A stretch of DNA of 64,000 nucleotides from the NCBI GenBank assembly GCA_048013815.1, contig CM106586.1, positions 7,750,001 to 7,814,000 of the forward strand, in the 5' to 3' direction. The notes beneath the pieces were generated by a model that saw nothing but the letters and a program-made list of their open reading frames with translations, searched no databases and was not told the origin of the DNA. Numbering within the stretch: position 1 is the stretch's first letter; the number at the start of each line of letters is the position of its first letter. The DNA is from Setoptus koraiensis (Eukaryota; Arthropoda). The translations under genes and the position numbers were made by a program. Shown here piece by piece: positions 1-14,147 of the stretch.

Positions 1-480
1 CGCCCGGCCGCCAGCTCGCCCCGCCAGCCGATCGCTACTTGCGACTCGCTAGGTGGCCGGCGCCCGAACCGGCGAGCGCCAGCGACTTTGTACTTTTTGC
101 ACGCGCCAGCCCGTGCCCGTCTCGTGCCGCTCGCGCCGCCCGCGCACCGCCCGAGTCCCGCTGGCCGAAGTTGGCGCGCGCACTTGCCAGCTACGAGCCG
201 GCGGCCAGCAAATGGCTGGCGGACAAAAAGAGTTTATTTATATGTGATTCATCTCATTGGCTCGTCCGGCTTGCGACGGCTCGTTTATTTGCCGCGTCGC
301 TGGCGAGCTAGTTGAGCGTTTCGAGTTTCTGGCCGCAGCCGCTGGCCCCCGCTTCCAGGGGCCCCGGCTCGCGGGCCGGAGCCTGGCAGCCGAGCGAGAG
401 TCTTGTTTCTGGCGCCAACTTAAGCGATCGTTTGGTCGCTTCGCGCACAAACCCGAGGCCGAGCGTCGCTGCTGTTGACT

Positions 481-600
481 TGCGTCGATTCGCGCCCGTT
501 CGCGCCCGTTCGTGCCGATTCCTATCGATTCCCGTCGATTCCTATCGATTCCCGTCGATTCCCGTCGATTCCCGCCGATTCCCGCCGATTCCCGTCGGTT
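481..600. repeat. 10-bp minisatellite
   Basis: About twelve head-to-tail copies of a decamer close to CGATTCCCGT, with third-position-like variation (CCTAT, CCCGT, CCCGC). The period is exactly 10 over 120 bp. It lies in GC-rich non-coding DNA. Confidence 0.9.
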
Positions 601-2049
601 CGGCTCGGCTGGCTCCGATCGGGCGCAGTCCTTGGGGCCCGGCGTGGCGGCTTGCGCGATTCAATTGCGTTCTATTCAATTGAAACTAAACACTCGCCTC
701 GACCGTTCGCAACAGCCAGCGACGGCGAACGGGTGCCGGTTGACCCGACCAGACACCATTAGCGATCGCTTGTTAGTTGAGTCAGGGGCGACATTGGCGC
801 CCCTCGCTCACATTCAGCCGAGCAGCCGGCCCGGCCAGCGATCTATCTATCTATCCGTGTGTTTGCACGGGCTGACACTGTGTGGGCCTCGTTCAAACAA
901 TCAAGTCGCGCACCAGTTTGAAATTGCCAGTTTGCAATGAATGTTGGCCCCTCAAATGATTGATTTCTCTTAATGACCCGCAAGCGGCCGTCCGCCAGGC
1001 CCGGCGCTTAGGTCGGGCTAGATTAGGTCGGTGCGGCGCGGCTCGGCTCTGCTTTAAATAGCTCGGTTCGGCGCGGTGCGGCCACGCTCAGAGCGGGCCG
1101 GTTCGCAACAGTCACTGCTGAACAGTGTGCCGGCCCGGTGGGCCTGCCAATCGTCTAACCGGTGGCCCCCCTGTCTAAAATAACACCGAGCTGACAAGTG
1201 AGATCGCCCGTTTGATGCATTTGTTTGCCGAAAACACGGCGTCACTAAGGGGCGCGCTCGGACCGCGGGCAGCTGTTGTCGCGCACGGCCGTCGTGGGGC
1301 CCAATTTAAAACAAGTTGGCCCCCTATTTGTATACTTTTATTTATATACAAATATAAATAAAGTTGTTTGATGAATTAATCCGTGTTTGACCGGGCGCCT
1401 CAGTGAGCGGCTGCCGGACAGGCGGGCCCCACGAGCCGAGTGTTTTGGTGAGATCGGTTGGGCCGCACTAGCCACTGCCACTAATTAATGAGATCGGGGG
1501 CCCCATCGCGGCCCATGCAATGGTTTCATCACTCACTTACTGGTGCTGGCTGCTTGTTTAAGCGGCCTATTATTAGGCCGGCGTGACATGCCATGGATAG
1601 GGCCACCCAACTAGTGATAGTACTAATGGTGCCCGCGACTAATAGAGTCTAGCCGCGCCGCTGCCAATATCGCCGGGCCCCAGCCAGTTCCGCCCCTCGC
1701 GCGGTCATTATGAATAATGATAAATAGATGGACTCACTTAGGGCCACGCGCACCCGCCGGGCATTGCGTAATGCGGCGGCACCCGCCGTTGCGTAATGCC
1801 GGCTGTATTGGTAGCATCGGTGACCGGTGCTGACCATAGCGGACGGTATCACTGCATACTATGCGGTGCATGAGCGTGCAGTGGCCGCGGTCGCTATGCA
1901 CCGAGCCGAGCCGCGCCGCGCACAACTGTCCGGCCAATCGGCGCTCGCCCGTTCGGTGTCCGGCGGCCCAGACAGCGCGCCAGATATCGGATACGCGGAC
2001 AGCGGCGGGTAACATGATCCGCTTATTGAGAGAGTTGGCGAGAGCGACA

Positions 2050-2154
2050 ACAGCGCCCCAAAACAGCGCCCCAAAACAGCGCCCCAAAACAGCGCCCCCA
2101 AAACAGGGCCCCAACAGCAGCGCCCCCACAGCAGCGCCCCACATAGACACACAG

Positions 2155-2188
<34 letters not shown>
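2050..2188. repeat. 13-14-bp minisatellite followed by (GA)n
   Basis: Five or more copies of a unit near CAGCGCCCCAAAA run from about 2050 to 2140. After a short spacer they are followed by an uninterrupted GA dinucleotide run from about 2157 to 2188. Confidence 0.85.
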
Positions 2189-2192
<4 letters not shown>

Positions 2193-4318
2193 CAAAAGAA
2201 ATGATTGGCTGGAATGATGCAATAATATGGCTACTTGTTTGGCGGTTTGCACGAACAGAGGTCATCAGCATCGCTCATAAATGAGCGTGTTGTGTCTTGG
2301 CTTGTGTTATATAATATTGGCCGGTTATATAATATAAATATACTCTTATATAATACACTGGCGTATATATAAAGTGCGCGCAAGCGTCATTATGTCGCCC
2401 GGCCGCATTATCCGGCCGACGGGATCGAGTTGATTCACGCAATTCGAGTGAGTGGCCAACGACGCCGGCTAGACAACAAATCATGCGACTGATGCGCCCG
2501 CTGATATATCCGCTGGCCACTAATAGCGACCAATATCGCCGGCCGCGCCGGCCGCGACATGATATATATATATAACTGAGTCACTGCGCCCGTTGCTTGG
2601 GCGCCGTCCGGCCGTTTGGGCGCCGTTTGCCGGCTCGGGGCCGTCGTGCGGCCGTCGCCAAGATGCAGATTGCTGGCCGTTGTCGCTGGCCCGTTGTCGC
2701 TGACGTTGTCGCTGGCGTTGTTGTGGTGGCCGTTGCGTAATAGCGGATAAAATAATAATAAAACGAGCCGAAACAAGCGCGGCGAGAATGAGCGACCGCC
2801 AATCCCTGTCTAAACTGGTCTCGTCATCGCCGCTGGCCGCAATGGCCGGCAATAATAATAATCATGGTCGTGATATCAAATTCCATTGTTTCACTGCCGC
2901 TGCCGCTATTGTTGTGCAAATTGTTGTGCCGGCCCGCGTCGTGGCACCGCTCGCCGCGGCCGGCTCGGTGGCGGCCCGCCACTGGCCGCCACCGAGCCGG
3001 CCGGTCGCGGACAAAACAACGGCCTGTTGTCCCGACGGCGGCTCGGGCCGGGCAAAAGCAGAGGGAAAGTGCGCCGAAAGCGGGCCGAAAGCGGGCCCAA
3101 AGTAGAGGATGTGTTTGGTTGTTTGCGGAGGTCGGGCGAGCGCGGCCGCAAACTATTAGCCGGCTCTATTAATAATAGAGGCCCCAACAAACACTAATGG
3201 ATGTAGAAAGAGTAAACTAATCACGGCCGAGGCTCTCCAGCGAGTCTCGAGCCGCAAGCGAATCTCGGGCTGCAAGCGACTCGCCGGCCCCACTATTTGC
3301 CAGTCGGGGCCGCATGTGGGCGCCTGGCCACAATTGTCTTGGCACAATTGCCTTGGCTTGCTTGCATTTTGTCGTCAAACAAACAAGCCAACAAACGACG
3401 ACGTTTGCCGACGACAAAATAAATCTCGGCGCAGCTATATTTCTGGGCGATATTTCTCTGTCTTGTGGCTCCCATTTCTAGAGCTATTAGAGACGCACTG
3501 AACTCTCACTGTGTCTGCCAGAGAGTCTCTGGTAACCGTTAGAGATGCGCCGCAGATCTATTAGCGATCTATTAGCGGGGGAGCCGCTTGAGGCGCAACA
3601 CAATGCAACAAACTGACCGTGCAACGATCTGGCTCGAATCTGTGGCAGCCGGAAGTCGCACTAAGACCCGCACCGCTCACTGGCCAGCGCAAGCGATTCA
3701 AGGAGCCCGAACAAGCCGAAGCGTGCAAAGAATCCGCAAAGACCACAGAGTCCGCATAGTGCGACCATTGCGCAGCCACGAATCCGGTGAATCGGACAAA
3801 CCGCATTCGGCGTCAATGGGCGCCCACGCAGCGTACTGTTAATAACTGTTATTAACAGGTGACGCAAGCCTCGATCAGCTGATCGGGGCAGCGAGCCAGT
3901 GACAGTTGTGGGCACCAATCAGCAATCAGGCGCCCCAAGTTGAATTTGAACGATTGTCAAGTGCGCTGTCTAGTCAGTGATTTAATGATCAGCGCCCCCG
4001 CTAACAAGCGAGTGTATTAAGCAACGGAGTCGTCAAGGTGAAGTTGTTTGCGTTTGGGGCGAGTATTATGCAAATTGACTTGCCATATTAGTGGTGTGTG
4101 GCATGCAAACAAGGTGCAAACGGGGCCCGGCGCGTTGATGAGCAGTCAAGTTGAGCTGAGCTTGCAATCAAGGCAAAGTTTGCCCCGCGGTCCGCGCGGA
4201 TTATCCGCGAGCTTAGCAAGCTCGCGACGGTTGCTAGTTGCTGGCGTGTCGTGCCAACCGTTTGAGCCCGTTTAGACCGCGAGTCGCGACAAAATGCACG
4301 CAGTTCTGGGGCAAACAT

Positions 4319-4407
4319 CGGGCCGACTTTGGGCCGACTTTGGGCCGACTCTGGGCCGACTCTGGGCCGACTCTGGGCCGACTCTGGGCCGACTCTGGGC
4401 CGGCTTT
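4319..4407. repeat. 11-bp minisatellite
   Basis: Eight head-to-tail copies of GGGCCGACTYT, nearly identical, varying only at the penultimate position (T or C). Confidence 0.9.
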
Positions 4408-4554
4408 GGAGGGGGGCGCATTTTTAGATTAGGTCACGAGAGATGACGCTCTGTCGGTTTGTGTCGCGAGCTCGGGCCGTATGAGGGCGCACAGATACCG
4501 CAACAGACCGCAATGGAGCATTCCCGATAGCGCACACAAACAAATTAAATTTGC

Positions 4555-4635
4555 AACAACAGCAACAACAACAGCAACAACAACAACGGCAACAACAACA
4601 TCGGCAACAACAACAACGGCAACAACAGCGCCGCC
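4555..4635. repeat. (CAA)n-rich microsatellite
   Basis: CAA triplets with interspersed CAG, CGG and CAT interruptions. Similar CAA/TTG tracts recur through the window, in coding (polyQ/polyN) and non-coding DNA alike. Confidence 0.85.
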
Positions 4636-4810
4636 GCGGATAAGATTGCCGGATAGGATTTAGTTAATGCATTGCAGTGGAGGGGCGCTGCGCGTGTCAC
4701 CGTGCTCATTGGCGGCACGAGTAACGGATTGAAGCACGGACCAAAACAAAGGACGACATAACAGGTGAACGTTGCGTAATGTCGGGTGATTATTGTCACT
4801 AATACACGCC

Positions 4811-4976
4811 GTCGTTGTCGGTGTTGTTGTTGTCGGTGTTGCTGTTGTTGTTGTCGTTGTTTTTGCTGTTGTTGTCGTTGTCGGCTGGCACCGATAACAA
4901 CGCCGGCAACCAGCAACGACAACAGCAACGACAACAACAACGACGACAGCAACGACAACAACGACAACAGCGACGG
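4811..4976. repeat. (TTG)n / (CAA)n inverted repeat
   Basis: A TTG/TCG triplet-rich arm (4811-4885) is followed, after about 25 bp, by a CAA/CGA triplet-rich arm (about 4910-4976). The two arms are imperfectly self-complementary and could fold back. Confidence 0.7.
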
Positions 4977-6332
4977 CACTAGGCTAATGCCTGGTGCGAA
5001 TGCATTGCAGAGTCGGGGACCGGAGTAATGTCAACTTGCAGCCTAATAGCGAGCCACAATTGATAGGCAAATTAGTCGCAAACTTTGCGGCCCCAAAATT
5101 CGGCCCGAATTTACAGACGCCTGGAGCACACGCGATGAGCCAGCACAATACTCTGACACTCGGCAAGCCAATGGTGTCAAGCTCATGGGGCCCCAAATAT
5201 TCAATGAGCAGTGGAGACAGTGCAAACGCAGCACAAGTTGCAATGAGAATTCAATTTGTGTGTATGTTTAAAAAACAACAGCCAGCCAGCCGGGCCGGCA
5301 AGAAGATAGCGAGCGAGCGGGGGGGGGGGCGAAAGATATTTAGACTGGACTAGAAACAGCGAGTGGCAGCATAACTCAGCCCCCTTATCATTGTGCCAAT
5401 GTTGCATAATTGAATCACCATTACACACACACTCGGCAGCGCCCGCCAACTGACTCGCTAAGCAGCTGATCGTTCGTTTTGGGCCGCTCAATGTGCACCC
5501 CAAAAGCCGCGCTTTGCGCCGGCTCACCTGTTCGCTGGGGCCCCATTGTTGTGTTGGGGCCCGCAACTTGGGGGCGAGATCGATTGCGGCCATGGCCAAC
5601 GGCAGCAAACAACGACGCCAACAACAACAGCGCCACCACAAACAACGCCAACAACAGCAACAGCGTTCGCCCGGCGCCGGGGCCCCAGTGATTATGTTTC
5701 GCTGGCGAAAAAGCTGGGCCCAATTGCTCAAAATGGCGCCTCGTTGGATCTTGATGAATAATGATTATAATCGTCGTTCGCACGCAGCCTATTCGTTGTT
5801 TGCGCGCCGTTGATGTCACTGATTCTCTGGACTCTGGCCGCTGGCCGCCAGCCGGCAACGGTTTGGGCGCAGCCACATTTGCAGTCGGCGCCACACTCTG
5901 GCTCGCTCGCCAACGGGCCCCAGCTCGCCAACGGGCCCCGGCTCGCCAACGTGGCCAGTGGAGCCGGTTGCGCCACGCAGCCGGCAGCGGCCCCAGAGAG
6001 ATAAATGAAATCGGCTCTATTATCATTATCATTTGCTTGCCCGTGCCGCTGCCGCGTCCGTCTGGCGCAGGTCGCCTCAATTCAGCGCCGCTCGTCCGGC
6101 TCGCTCAGCTCGCTCGGCCAGAGCTCGGCTGGCAGCGGGGGCCGAGCCGCGGCCGGCCGGCGGCCCTGACGACGACGCCCACATTACATGCGACTGAATT
6201 GTATTATTGCTATTGCGACGATTGTGTGCCACGAGCAAACTGTCTCTGGCCGGCCATATATATGTATAAATAAATATGTGGGGGATATCTCGCCGCGTGG
6301 GGGGAGGGGGGGCATATATCCGCTGTTGTGTC

Positions 6333-6401
6333 GTCCGCGTGCAGTTTTATCCGCAGTCCGCGTGCAGTTTTATCCGCAGTCCGCGTGCAGTTTTATCCGC
6401 A
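6333..6401. repeat. 23-bp minisatellite, three copies
   Basis: Three identical 23-bp units (6333-6355, 6356-6378, 6379-6401), each beginning GTCCGCGTGCAGTTTT. Their identity implies recent expansion or gene conversion. Confidence 0.92.
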
Positions 6402-9400
6402 CAGAGCCTGTTCCGCGGGGCCCGTCGCGTCGTGTGTGGGGCGGCCTCGCTCGCCGCGCACTGCTCATTTGGCGCGCCACAGTCTCTGGCCCAGAGATAT
6501 TGTGCGCTCTGGCGAGTAGACCGTTCCAGTGCAAGCGAGCGGGGCCCAAACAAGAGACAAACAAACAAACAAACAAAGAGATCCGCTGGCCGTCGCTGGT
6601 CCATTGGACGCTAACGCATGAAAGATGATTGGATGATGAAAGATGGATTTGATATTATTTGTGCAGCTCGCCAGACGCTGCCCGCTGCCTGCGCCCGCCA
6701 TCTTGGGCCCCACTGTCAGACGGGGCCCCAACCGACTGCTGACAGGGCCGCCAGTGCAGCAGACAGTGACCGGATAATGTGTGTGCCTAGTTGAATTACA
6801 AGTGCGCCCCGCAAAATTCCCGTTGCCCAAAGTTGCCCAACATTGCTCAATATCGCCCAATATCGGCCAATATCGCCCAGTATTGCGCACTTTGGCGAGC
6901 CATCGCGGGCCATTGCGGACTCTTGTGGGCCATTGCGGGCTCTTGCGGGCCGAGCGGCGCAAAGGAGGCCGCAAAGAGGGGCCCCGAACCATGCAAACGC
7001 TAACGACCACGAGACCATGCGGCCCGTCTATCTATCAACTCTAATTACATCTACTCTTCTGGGCCCGTCCCGAAGAGCTCTCTGTGTTGCTGGCGAGAAG
7101 TTTTTGCCCAATTTCGTGCCACCGAATTGGCAAAAAACTGCAAAAAGCTCGCCGGCCCGGCCCCGCCAGCTTTCGTGCGAGCGGGCGACGTATAGAGCGG
7201 GCCCAACGGGTTGCGCGGCCCGCTCTACATGTTAACAACAATATTCCATCATGCCCGCCCGGGCACAATCCTCTAGCCGGCCCGAGCACAACACTCTAGC
7301 CGGCCCGAACAAAGTTATTTTTCACGTGCCAATATGCGCCCATGTGCGCCCGCTTTTTGCAGAGCGCGGCGCGGCGCGCAAGCCGGCACGCGAACCCGCC
7401 ACAGCCAGACCAAACGGCGCCCCAATACGAAGGGGCCTGAATAATTTATTAGGCAATCATTGATATGAATTTGTGTCGGCAATGCGCGGCGCCAATTTGT
7501 CAATGTGTGGGTGTGTGTGTGCATAACAAAGGCGCGTAACAGAAGGCGAAAACTTGACGCCTCAGCTCATCAATGGGGCCACTTTGGCGGGGGCGACAAG
7601 TTTCTTGGCGAGCCTTTTGGGGCCGGCAGCCAGTGTGGCGCCAGACGCGCTCTGGCGGGCGGGCTGCGAGTGACACGCGCATCTGGCGCCCAGCTCTAAC
7701 AAAGTCATAGGGCGAGCCGGGCGAAACGTTGGAAAACTTGGAAAAATTGAAAGGCGACAATTACTGTTGTCGGGCTGTTATTATCGGCCCGTGCGCCGCA
7801 TTGTCGGCCGAATCATCCGCCGAATCTTAGGCCGAGTTATCGGCCGAGTCGCCGGCGCGAAATTGGAGAGAACGCGTCGCATCGACTTGCCAGCAGAGGG
7901 GCCCCATTCGACATACATGAGCACGCCGGCGCGACAAGTCGCGCAACCCTCGCGGTACCCCGGCGATAATTGTTTCGGTCGTGACAATAGGTCACGGGGT
8001 CGCGCATACGCACACTGCGCCGGCAACAATGGGGCCCGCCGAGACACTTGTAAGAATGTGCTCACTGGCCGCCCGACTGGGCCCCTCGCCTGCGGTGGGC
8101 TCGGCTGGTTGGGCGCGCCGAGTCGATCGTTCCAATCGACCGTCGCCCGGCGCGCCAGACGCTCCGAGTTCGGGCCGCTCGGGCCAGCGTGGAGCCAGCA
8201 TCGGGTCAGAACAACAAGACGGACAAACAACGAGACGGACAAACGACGAGACGGACAAACAACAAGACATGGACAGCGGGCGTGAGAGTCGGGCCGCGCC
8301 GTCGCTGATCCGACTAATCGCGCGGCGCTGATCCGGCCAATTGGGGCGCTGATCCGGCCAATCGCGGCCGGATCACGGCCGGCGCGCGACCGCCACGGGC
8401 CCAATTGTTTGGCGAGGCCTGGCAATGATTTGATCGATTGGCCGGGCCTTGTAATGATCGATCATCGGGCATTACCGTGGCATTGTGTTGTTGGCCGACG
8501 CCAACTGGACAATTTGTGTTTGGGGCCGCCTGGCCGGTCAGCCAGCGTATTGCCGTGGTGTTGTTTCGTCGGGCCGGCAATCAGCGACAAATCACGGCCG
8601 GGCCGGGCCGGGCCGCACCGCACCAAGTGCAAGCGGTAGTTGGCCGCTTGCACTCGGTGCACTTGGCGGGCACTTGCATCGGCACGCAGCACTAATACCG
8701 ACGTCATACCCGTGACCGGCGGGCTCCAGTTTCGTCCGTCATTGTCGTGAGTCGTTTGTGACATGGGCACGTATTACGCAATAATCCCCCCGGCTTGCGT
8801 AATACGTAATGCGTTGTTGTTGTTTGTTATGTAGCCGCCCGCTCGAATGTTGTTGTCGCTGTTGTTGTTGTTGTTGCTGCTGATGATGTTGTTGTTGTTG
8901 CTGTCGCGGTGGCCGCTGCCGGGCCCCGCTCGCAAATCCGGCCTCTCCTCGTGTCAATCGTTTGTCGAGATTTGCACACACACACACACACTAAACTATC
9001 GACTTGCACTCACATATCGGCGCCGGTGGGTGCATGGGGCCCCACTCGCGATTTCGACATGGCGAATTTAAAAACTGACATAGCCACAGTCCAGTGCAGC
9101 CGCCCGCCGCAGAGCCCATGAGCGGCCCACTTAGCGGGCCGGCCGGCTTGCACAGCTCGCTGGCCCCTCGGAGGGGGCGCCCTCGCCAAAGTGGGAGCGC
9201 GCTCAGCCGAGCACGCGATCGCTGCGGCGCCGGACAGCGGCACCGGACAGCAGCATCGGACAGCAACCGCTGGGAGATGGGAGAGACGAGGGAGCGGGGG
9301 AGAGAAAGGGTGCCTCGGAACTTCCGAGTCAGAGGAACGGCAAGGGGGGGGGAGGCGAAAGATTGCTTGCGATTGTTTATTCGTGAATAAAGAGGCGATC

Positions 9401-9835
9401 ATTCTTTTTTGTATTTGTGTTTCGTCAGAAACACACACACACATCGAGATTACTGACAATCGATTGTGCGCTGCGGCTGTGGCCCCCCAATAATGGGGCC
9501 CTGCCGCATAATGGCGCCACGAGCGAGCGGATCCCGCGCAAGTAGCGAGTCGCAACGGGCTGTGGGGCCCCTCGCAATAACGCAGTTGCCTGATTGACTT
9601 TGTGATGGGGCCAGCTGACAACAATCGGTGCGCGGGCGAGCTCGGCCAATCGACTCGTGGGGCGCCCCCGCTAGCACGCCTCATATTTACACTGGCCGCA
9701 TATCGGCGCATATCGCCACATTGAGCCGCATTTAGCCGCATTCAGCCGCATGTCGGCGCATATATCGCCGGTTGCGCGATGCTGCGATCTGGCCAGATTC
9801 TCAGTTTTCCCGGAATCGGCAGCGGCAGCGGCAGC

Positions 9836-9838
<3 letters not shown>

Positions 9839-9867
<29 letters not shown>
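9839..9867. repeat. (TG)n microsatellite
   Basis: Uninterrupted TG dinucleotide run of about 29 bp. Confidence 0.95.
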
Positions 9868-9868
<1 letters not shown>

Positions 9869-11774
9869 GGCGCGCAATATGTTGGCCCAGGGCTAGTGCT
9901 GGCGCGCTGTCGGCAACTTTTCAATGTTTGCGCCCGCCATTCGAAAGCCATTTTAAAATGGGGCCAAACGGGGCCCGCTTCGAGCGTGACACGCAGCCGA
10001 TTGTCGAGAGTGCCGATTGTTGGCCCTCTGCCGGCCGGGCGACAGCGGCGCCAATATTATTATCTCGCCATCTTTTCATCTTGCCATCCTTTAGGCGGCC
10101 ATTGTTTGTCGGCCGGGCCGGGCCGCGAGCCAGCCAAGTGACACAAGTCGGCGCCGAGTTCACTAGAATCCGGCGACTAGACTAAAATCTGGCGGCGACT
10201 AGATTGGCCCGAGTGACTCGGGCCGAGTCGCGAGCGCAAAACATCAACCGCTCGGCAGCTGGGCCAACTGCACGGATATATAGATATCATCTATGCAAAG
10301 GCGGATACGCGCCGAGCGCGCGCGCGCGGACCCGCGCCACACAAATGGGGATCGGGCGGCGTGCGAAAATCGCGGCCGCTCTCGACGGTCGACAATCTGA
10401 ACGTTTGGCGCTCGCTTTGTAATGAGCATTTTTTTAAATGGTTCATGCCTTAAATGGCGCAACATTAACTCTGGCTGGCTGGCCCCTCGCTGGCTGTTTG
10501 GCTGTTGGCGTTCGCGTTCGCGGCCGCGGCCGCGTGTGATAAGCATCTCATCATGCCTGATTAACATGCCATCATCTGTTTGCGGGCCCTACTTATAGGT
10601 TGCGCGCATCGCCGTTCGCCGGGTATTCGCCGTTCGCTGGGTATTGGCGGCCCGCGACGGCGTGCGTGTGCCCGCGCGATAAAAAGCCTCATGTGCGCGC
10701 AAAAGCCGGGCTGCGGCCCGGCCGGCCCGCGGACAGTGCGGTCGGCGCAGCAGCGCCGCGACCAGCGGGCCGAGCCCGGCCGACGGAACGGGACGAGCCG
10801 AGCGGGACGAGCCGAGAGCCCGAGCGGAGCGAGATGAGAGTATGAATGGCATGTTTACATGCCGATTGCGAATGGCTACAACCAATGGCTGTCACGTTAC
10901 ATAACAGCGCGGCCCCACAACAATGTTGTGCGGCCATCGGTTATTGCTGGCACTTACGAGTGTACGCGCCATTGCAACCGGCGCCCGGTCGCTTAAACAA
11001 GCCGCGACGGGCGCCAGCCCCGACAATGGGCCAGCCTATTAACTAATCCTTTTGTTCCTCTAATTTGCATAGCCGTCGCTGCATCGCCAGCGTCGCTGCA
11101 ACGCACAAGCTGCCACTGCAACGGATAAATGCGCCGCCACGGATATGCGAGACGGATAAGCCGGGCGCTGCATTGGTTATGTGAGCCGTTGCGCTGTTAT
11201 GTAAGTCAAGCGACCAATGACGACTAACTAACTATCGCGGCCTAACTAATTCGTCAGTGTCGCTAGTTACTTGTTTTGTTGCGCTGCCAATGGCTGCTTA
11301 ATGTGGCTAGAGCGCCAATGTCGCTAGGCGCTGTCGGTTTACAGCGACAGCGCCCAGCCATTTGGCGCGCCCCCTACGCGCCCTATGCGCCCCATGTGCC
11401 CCCCGTGCGTAGACTGGCTATGCGCTGGCACGACAAACCGCGACCATCTTGCCGGCGAACAACCGGCAACAGCGCTCACAGAGAGAGAGCGGCCCAAAAA
11501 TAAATAAACGAATATTACAACAACAACGACAACAACGACAACAACGACAACAACGGCGCCCACTAACAACTGCAACTAACGACTGCAGCCGCGACAACAA
11601 AAGCGGCCAGAGCGTGGAAACATTACGCAACACAACATGTAATAATAACAGACACGTCTCTTATGTAATGCCCAATATCTCTTGCCGGGCTGACGCAACT
11701 GCGCCCAGTTGGCATTGAACCCAGTTGGCAGCGACTGTGTGTCGAAACGAGACGCCGTTGCCGCCGCCGCCGAC

Positions 11775-11960
11775 GACGACAACAGCCCGCGACAACCAAC
11801 AACAACCTACAGCCGACAACAACCGACAACAGCCAGCAACAACCGACAGCAGCCAACAACAACCGACAACAGCCGACAACTACCGGCAACAACCGGCGAC
11901 AACCGGCAACAACAACCGGCGACAACAACCGACGACAACAACCGGCGACAGCGCCAAAGA
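11775..11960. repeat. CAACAACCGACAACAGC-type minisatellite
   Basis: Degenerate tandem array of CAACCGACAACAGC-like units over about 185 bp. It produces long but low-complexity open frames on both strands, which I do not regard as genes. Confidence 0.75.
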
Positions 11961-12340
11961 AACTGGCAAGAATCTGGGCGCCATTGCAGACGACGCGACG
12001 CCCAGATCGCATGCGAGATCCCCGTGCGCTGCCCATTGTGTTGTGAATTTTATTGTATTTTATTTCGCTTTTTGGGGCGCTGTCTGCACGTCCGTCGCCC
12101 TCTGTCTATTTGTCTGTGTGCGCCTGGCGGCGACCCACTGGCAAGTCGCCCGCGCGCCCGCCCGCCAGCCAGCGGACCCGCCAACGGACCCGGCAGCGGA
12201 CTGGCCGCCTGCAGACGCCGGCCGGGCCAAACAATTGCGCGCACTGCATATATTGTTGTATGTATATATTGTTGTTATATATGTTTGTGTGCCGCGCCAT
12301 GTATACAAACAGTGAATGGGGCCCGGCGCGTATATGCACA

Positions 12341-12390
12341 TTCGCGACTCGCCGTTCGCGACTTGCCGTTCGCGACTCGCCGTTCGCGAC
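12341..12390. repeat. 14-bp minisatellite
   Basis: Three and a half copies of TTCGCGACTCGCCG. Confidence 0.9.
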
Positions 12391-12734
12391 AAGTGCTGGC
12401 AGCCGATGTGTTGTTGTTGTTAATTTAATGCCAACTTGATACTTATTGTGCGCGCCCGCAATTGTTTCGCAAAGTCTGGCCGGCCGACGGCGTTCGCGAC
12501 TCGCCAGCGCGACCCTAGGTACCCGGCGCGCAGCGTGTTGCTCACACAACAGTTGTCGTGCGCTGTCGTGTCCTGTTGTGCGCCGTCGTGTGCAAATAGG
12601 CACAGCGCGCATAGGGCCAACGCATGCATACAATGGCTCATCGTCGCGAATGAGCGCGCCAACAGGAACTGTGCGTGCAGTTGCATTGTCGCCGGTGTTG
12701 CGTGGGGCGCCCACGCAACAGCAACCACCACGAG

Positions 12735-12860
12735 CTCGCCAACAACAACAGCAACAACAACAGCAACAACAACAGCAACAACAACAGCAACGACGACGAC
12801 GACAGCGCCAGCAACGACAACAGCGACAACAACGACAACAACAACAACGGCAACAAGGAC
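12735..12860. repeat. (CAA/CAG)n tract
   Basis: CAA/CAG/CGA triplet tract of about 125 bp in non-coding DNA, like the polyQ-coding tracts of the nearby SK exon but with no supportable reading frame around it. Confidence 0.8.
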
Positions 12861-14147
12861 AGCGACAACGTCTGCGATGCAGCTATCAATTAGACATTAT
12901 TACCTAATGTTTTCCGTTGTTTGCGCCGGCACACGAGCGCGCAGCGCGCAAAGTAATGAACGGCGAGCGCGCAGCGAGCAAAGTAACGGACGGCGAGCAA
13001 CGTAACGAGCAATGAAAAAACTACTCGCAAGCTTGTTGTTGTTTGTCATCGCACTTGTTGTCTTAGTGACAAACTGTTTGCGCCGCGCAACTAACGACCG
13101 GGCTCGCTAACTATTGTGGCCACTTCCGGACACAACGGCCAACAACAATGTGGCACACAAACACAATCGTTGTTGTTGTCGTCGCTGTTGTTGTCGTCAC
13201 TGTTGTCGCTGTTGGAGCGGGTGGCACGTTCATTTTGAGCTCGCCTCCAGTCGTCGCTGGCCGCTCGTCAGCTGCTGGCCAATGGTCATTATTCACATAG
13301 TCGAGTAATAACGAGCCACCAACTTGTTAGTACTAAGTGACTACTCAACGTTACGTCATCGCCCAGGCGCCTGGCCATTTCATGGCTAGTTGGCTCGGTT
13401 GTTGGCCGGTTGTTGCTCGTTGCGCGTTAATTCATTTCCATCGGTGGCCGATCTTGGCCCAAGACTCTGGGGCCGGACCTCGCAGTGGCGCCAAATTGAA
13501 ACCAAATTGAAACAGTCGCTGGGCGGCCGGCCAACAGAACAGCGCCGCTGGAAACACTTTGATTTGTGCGGACTTGTCACACCGACTGGCCACTGGCCGT
13601 GCGCCGTGATTGAGCGGGCAAGCGACTAATTCAATCACAGTGAGAGTTCAATGACTAACTACTAATAGCAACCATGGCTAATTTCCATAAATTGCTCGAC
13701 ACTTTTGCTGTTATTGCTCAATTGGTCGCCTTCGCGTCCGCTGCCATGTAATGCGCGCGGCTCATGATGCGTTTTTGCTGTTTATTTGATGCACTTGTTT
13801 CTCGGGTTGCCGCCAGAGTGGCTCACTTACTGGTCACTAACTGGCGACTGGAAGCCGGCTCGAATTCGGCACTGGTGCCATGACGCAATCGATGGCGAGC
13901 TAGCCGCTTTAGTTTAGTCGGGCCAGCTCATGGCACCAAGTCGGCGGGCCGGTCGGCGGCTTATTTGGCCGGCTCGATGGCGCGATGGCTGGCCTAGATT
14001 TGCCGTCAGACACGGGGTAATTAGAGGCGCACGAGTAGTTGCGTGGGCACCCGATCAAAAGTCGTGTCACGCATTATTTTGCGAGCGGAAGCATTACATT
14101 ACGACACGAGCTGTTTGTTTGTCGCGGCGTTTGGGCTGTTGGGGCGC

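Noticed and set aside
1734-2252. Long minus-strand open frame (172 codons)
   Set aside because: Built on the CAGCGCCCCAAAA array and (GA)n repeat; low-complexity translation with no domain.
11709-12428. Plus-strand open frame of 239 codons
   Set aside because: Driven by the CAACCGACAACAGC minisatellite and high GC; no recognised domain, and overlapping frames on both strands are equally open.
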